Origin: Calliphora vicina
Lineage: Eukaryota > Arthropoda > Insecta > Diptera > Calliphoridae
DNA: 64,000 bases
Direction: 5' to 3'
NCBI RefSeq assembly: GCF_958450345.1
Contig: NC_088783.1
Span: 86,015,895 to 86,079,894 of the forward strand
In this document: positions 60,376-64,000 of the stretch, one piece after another
How positions within the stretch are numbered: position 1 is the stretch's first letter
Layout: every line of letters starts with the position of its first letter
Program-made: the position numbers and the translations under genes
Notes under the pieces: model-generated
What the model saw: only the letters and a program-made list of their open reading frames with translations
Told to the model about the DNA's origin: nothing
The model's database searches: none

Positions 60376-60999
60376 CCTGATTGCTCCAGCATGGTAGTTT
60401 CGTGTATGAGCTCTTTTAATAAGGCTAAATATAAAAATGTGCATACCTTTACTTTTAGAATTGTCCAATAGCACTTTTACATCTTTCAATTCGGGATTAC
60501 GGCCTGTTAGCCAAGTTGTCATATCGGCCATCATGTTACTGCAACGAGGTTTTAATATAGGAGACTTCAATGAATGATTTGTAACATTTCCAAATACTGG
60601 CACATGAACACGACTGTAGCCTAGTGATGTTTCTATGCCCCAGCGTGTTTTACCATAGACGGATATTAGTAGTTGAGGCCCTGAAATCAATTAAAATAGT
60701 TAAATCCAGAAAATAACAATTTATAACACAAACTTACATCCGAATGAGTTTGTACTGCGGTAAGTTTGTTCTATTGGCATATTGAATACAATGGGATCGT
60801 TAAAGTTGCCATTGTGATTTGAAGCAAGTTGTGTTATACCCTTTTTGAGGCCACTAACCAGTTCCCAGTCAGGGCCAGCTACACTTTCATAGCGGCAAAA
60901 TATTTCTGATGCTTCTGGTCCCAATGGAAATGTTGCCGATTCCAATTGACCAGTTAAGAAAATATTAAAGTAACTTGCGGCTGTTGTATTAGGCTCCAT
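60349..60999 (-). CDS. B9D1: B9 domain-containing protein 1 (two exons)
   Basis: Exons on the minus strand: 60999-60738 and 60680-60349, joined by a 57-bp GT-AG intron; 197 residues, close to the vertebrate protein. A single B9 domain (a C2-like fold) spans nearly the whole length. Diagnostic stretches are FLTGQLESATFP, GPDWELVSGLKKGITQLAS, IVFNMPIEQTYRSTNSFGWP (rebuilt across the splice), LLISVYG, GYSRVHVP and TTWLTGRNPE. B9D1 is part of the MKS/B9 complex at the ciliary transition zone with B9D2 and MKS1. In flies it should act only in ciliated sensory neurons and sperm. A consensus X-box lies 65 bp upstream. The last eight codons (AYDSFVLD) and stop fall inside a truncated MITE, so the C-terminus has been replaced. 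Confidence 0.93.
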
Positions 61000-61063
61000 T
61001 TCAAGAGTTATTCCATGATATCAGTTTTTCTACTTGCTTTAATATTTATTAATATTTCTATCC

Positions 61064-61077
61064 GTTACTATGACAAC
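61064..61077 (-). promoter_or_regulatory. X-box (RFX binding site) of B9D1
   Basis: GTTACTATGACAAC fits the RFX X-box pattern RYYNYY-N(1-3)-RRNRAC: half-sites GTTACT and GACAAC with a 2-bp spacer. It reads as GTTGTCATAGTAAC on the gene's strand. It lies 65 bp upstream of the start codon, the usual place for X-boxes of ciliary genes. Confidence 0.75.
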
Positions 61078-61139
61078 TTGAAAAGTGCATTGAAATACAT
61101 GAGCGGTTGGCAATTCGGGTACGTTATATAGTAATTCAC

Positions 61140-61795
61140 GTTTAGGTGGCGCTGTATTCCCATTAATAATATATCGTCACCTAAAATGCAAAACAACTTA
61201 TCATCAAAAAATTCGTAAATTCTTAAGCAAAACTTACATGTTTTGATTGATTAATTAATAAATACATACATAGTATTTTACCGTATTTTAGGTTGTTTAC
61301 TAATATTTTTTAATAAATTTGTTGTAATTGAATTTTTTTGCAGACTTTATGAAAATTTAATGAAGTACCTTTTTTTGTTTAAATAAGTATAAAAATATCT
61401 ATAACTGCTTTTATCTTCTTTGTATATATTTTGTGTGTGTGTTTGAATGGGTCCCTGGATGGTTTAGATTCACAATTGACCTATATAGGGTACAATGGGC
61501 GTAGCACCTCCCATACGAAGTAAACATTTATTAATAGCTAAAGAGCTAGTTTAAAATAAAAAAAAATATTTTATTTAAATTTTTATTTTTTCATACAAAT
61601 TTATATTGATGATACGTTATTTTGGTTTTAGAAAACAGCAATTCAAAATAATGTAAGACACGTAGCATAAAATGTGCATTGATAAAATTTGTTCTTTTAT
61701 AAGTGATGTTACGTTATTTTGCACATAGGGAGACGATATGTAGTTGTATATAGCAAGTCGAATCTAATAAGGTGACATCGCGAGAACAATGACTT
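61140..61795. other. Intergenic, no gene seen
   Basis: AT-rich sequence upstream of B9D1. A GGGTACAATGGGCGTAGCAC patch near 61,490 stands out, but I cannot assign it. Confidence 0.4.
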
Positions 61796-61797
61796 TT

Positions 61798-62380
61798 ATT
61801 ATACCCTTCACCTTCGTGTTTGTATATAAGTTTGTCATTCCGTCTGTAATTTCCACATTTTTCATTTCCGACAAGTATATTCTGGATCCTTATAGATAGC
61901 GGAGTCGATTAAGCCATGTCCGTCTGTCTGAAGACCCCTGATATCTTCGGGTAGACATGCTTTCGAGAAGTTTGCTATTTAAAATCAGCTAAATCGGTCC
62001 ACAAATGGCAGAGATATGAAGAAAAAAAACAGGATAACCTCGATTTCTGACCTATATCTGGATTACTAAGTCATTAATATAGACAATATGGATATCTAAT
62101 GATAGATATTTCAAAGACCTTTGCAATGACGAATATAAAACCATAGTAAGTTGGACCTACAATGGGTCAAAATCGGAAAAAATACTTTTTAACCAGAATT
62201 TTTTTTTAAAAAAGTTTTCTTTCGCTAAATATTAAAAAAAATGAAAAAACAAAAAAAAAAAATTAAATTTAAAAAAACAATTGGAAACATTTTTTTTTAC
62301 AAAAAATGAAAAAACTGCAAAAAAAATTAATTTTGTTCATATAAGATTGTATATAAGATTCGGCTCCGAATATAGCTCTC
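61798..62380 (-). repeat. Hairpin-ended (GTCY)n repeat, copy 7
   Basis: Inverted copy: eroded 3' hairpin at 61798, short GTCCGTCTGTCTG tract at ~61,919, core, A-rich middle and the 5' hairpin remnant ending AATATAGCTCTC. It abuts AGGGCACACTTAGAAAGGTG, whose complement follows copy 5 at ~22,948-22,972, so it probably sits inside another repeat. Confidence 0.8.
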
Positions 62381-62567
62381 AGGGCACACTTAGAAAGGTG
62401 ACTGCATCACTACAACAATACAAAAACAACAGGTACTTTGTTTTTGTTAAAAAGTAGGTGAACTGTCAAAGTTGCCTGTTGTTGTTTTTGCTTTTGGGTT
62501 TGTTGTATTTTTCGCCACAACAACCACAAGTGAATTGCCAATTCGAACTGAATAAAAACAAGTAAGA

Positions 62568-62651
62568 GTGCTATATTCGGCTATGCCGAATCTTATATAC
62601 CCTTCACCTTTGTTGTGGATGCATTATTATTTTTTATAATTAGTATATACA
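62568..62651 (+). repeat. Hairpin-ended (GTCY)n repeat, copy 8, interrupted
   Basis: Matches the variant 5' part of copy 4 (ACAAGTAAGAGTGCTAT, CACCTTTGTTGTGGATGC). It is cut at a TA where a Tc1/mariner-like element begins. Confidence 0.8.
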
Positions 62652-64000
62652 GTCAGCGTCAAAAGAAAGTGTACATCTTGTTTTTACATTTAAAACGTTT
62701 TATTTACATATTAAAAAACAATTTTTTCTCCAGTTCTAGTATATTTAACAAAACACACAATTGTTCTCTTGCAATATATAAACAAAAAACTAAACTATTT
62801 CAACTGCAACAAAAACAGTAACAACAAAACCAAAAATACTCCATTTTTAACGCGTCAGAAAAAAGTGTACACATTTAGAATTGCAATAAGATTTTTCTAG
62901 CTACATAAAAAATATATTGTTATTCTTTATTTTTGCCTAGATTATAATTTTTTGTGGATCTTGCTGCTAGTCTCATGAGATTTTAAGATAGTAGCTTTTC
63001 TTGTTTGATCGCGAGAACTTTAAAACCAAAATGGGAAAACAAACCGCAATTGAAACAAGAAAGTAAGTCATAAAATTTAAAAATGAAGGCAAATCGTCAC
63101 GTGAAATCTCCTCTATAATAGGAAGAAGCCATAATACTGTAAAAAAAATTAGAATTTTAGAAGATCAGCAACGTGCCGGAACACCAAAACTCCTTAACAA
63201 CCTTGAAATACGATCGATTGTGAGAGCAGTGAAGAAAGTATTCACAGTAAGTGCAGTAAAATTATGCGAAGAATTAACAGATTCGTCTGGAGTGAGAGTT
63301 AGTAACAGTACGGTTCGCCAAGCGCTACACCCAAATGCTCTATATGGTGGAGTTCCGAGAGAATAACCCCACATTTCCAAACGAAATAAAGAGCGACTTC
63401 GAGAATTCGCAAACAGGTATAAAAACCAAGAAAATTGTTTTGGAATAATGTGCTGTTTACGGACGAAAGCAAGTTTGAGATTTTCGGAAGTAAAAAAAGG
63501 AGTAAAATTTGGAGAAGCAAAAATCAAGAGTTCGACCAAAAAATGTACTATCCACCGTAAAGCATGGTGGTGGTTAGGTGATGGTGTGGGGGTGTATGGT
63601 GGCAAGTGGCATGGGAAAACTCATATTTATTTATAGTTTTATGAGCAAAACCGATTACCTAAACATTCTTATAGAAAATATGGAACCCATCATTAGAAAA
63701 TTAAATCTAGAGCGAACCTGGATCTTCCAACAGTACAACTATCCGAAGCATACTTCTTAACTTGTTAAAAAATGGTTGTTGTATCATACACCGAAACAAC
63801 TGGAACAACCCCCACAGTCACCGAACATTAATCCCATTGAACATCTGTGGTAGCATTTGGACAGACAGATCAGAAAATGAAATATTACCAGCAATGACTC
63901 TCTACACGAAATCCTGCAGGAAGAGTGGTTCAACATCCCAACATCGGTGACATCAAAATTGGTAGAAACAATGCCAAGGAGGCTTGAAACTGTTTTAAAA
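62650..64000 (+). mobile_element. Decayed Tc1-like element, cut by the window edge
   Basis: Starts CAGTCAGCGTCAAAAGAAAG after a TA inside a copy of the hairpin-ended repeat; the motif AAAGTGTACA recurs near 62,870. A transposase follows from 63,031 and runs to the window end. The right terminal repeat is not in the window. Confidence 0.75.
63031..64000 (+). pseudogene. Tc1-like transposase, multiple stops and frameshifts
   Basis: Begins MGKQTAIETRK with a stop soon after. It continues VIKFKNEGKSSREISSIIG, RSHNTVKKI, RAGTPKLLN, VSNSTVRQAL, then the catalytic region in shifting frames: LFTDESKFEIF, KHGGGXVMVWGCMVASGMGK, WIFQQYNYPKHTS and SPNINPIEHLW. The second catalytic Asp appears as Tyr in QQYNYPKHT. 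Several stops and frame changes make it dead. Confidence 0.8.

Noticed and set aside
1..64000. tRNA, rRNA or spliceosomal snRNA genes
   Set aside because: I looked for T-loop motifs with paired acceptor arms and for snRNA cores and found none I could support.
1..64000. LTR retrotransposons or endogenous viral sequences
   Set aside because: No paired long direct repeats with primer-binding site and no gag, protease, integrase or viral motifs were seen. The reverse transcriptase and RNase H pieces are of non-LTR type.

Overview
The window is AT-rich animal DNA dominated by degraded transposons, with only two recognisable protein genes and one non-coding gene. Intron-containing genes with GT-AG sites, a NonA (DBHS) gene, Tc1/mariner, hAT, Helitron and non-LTR relics, and repeats carrying (GTCY)n tracts like the mini-me elements of flies all point to a higher dipteran. 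A large-genome calyptrate fly such as a blowfly or house-fly relative seems most likely. That placement is inference; no species was identified.

Layout. 1-34.6 kb is a repeat-rich intergenic region. It holds miniature inverted-repeat elements (several with intact 8-bp target duplications), a hAT/non-LTR chimera and a Helitron helicase relic at 8.1-9.9 kb, and a Tc1 element nested in another Tc1 at 10.2-13.4 kb. It also holds a family of hairpin-ended, (GTCY)n-bearing repeats at 16-23 kb and a 4-kb element filled with a ~118-bp minisatellite at 26.8-31.05 kb. 34.9-42.2 kb is a complete five-exon nonA gene on the + strand (661 codons plus stop): two RRMs, a NOPS segment and a coiled coil. 37-48 kb has almost no recognisable transposons, unlike the rest of the window.

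46.4-58.1 kb is the most interesting part. It appears to be a non-coding snoRNA host gene of at least 14 short exons with no sustained reading frame. Twelve introns carry box C/D snoRNA-like units in family blocks: two of type D, four of type A, four of type B (U18-like, with 13 nt of perfect complementarity to 28S rRNA), two of type C, and a weak candidate in the last intron. Neighbouring exons as well as introns are paralogous, so the locus seems to have grown by tandem exon-plus-intron duplication. Several introns were later swollen by transposons.

60.3-61.08 kb is a two-exon B9D1 gene on the - strand (ciliary transition-zone MKS/B9 complex). It has a good X-box (RFX site) just upstream, and its last eight codons and stop lie inside a truncated palindromic MITE. 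The window ends in more hairpin-ended repeats and a decayed Tc1/mariner element that runs off the edge.

All homology calls are from reading translations and motifs by eye. Splice sites are inferred from GT/AG context and frame, not from transcripts.
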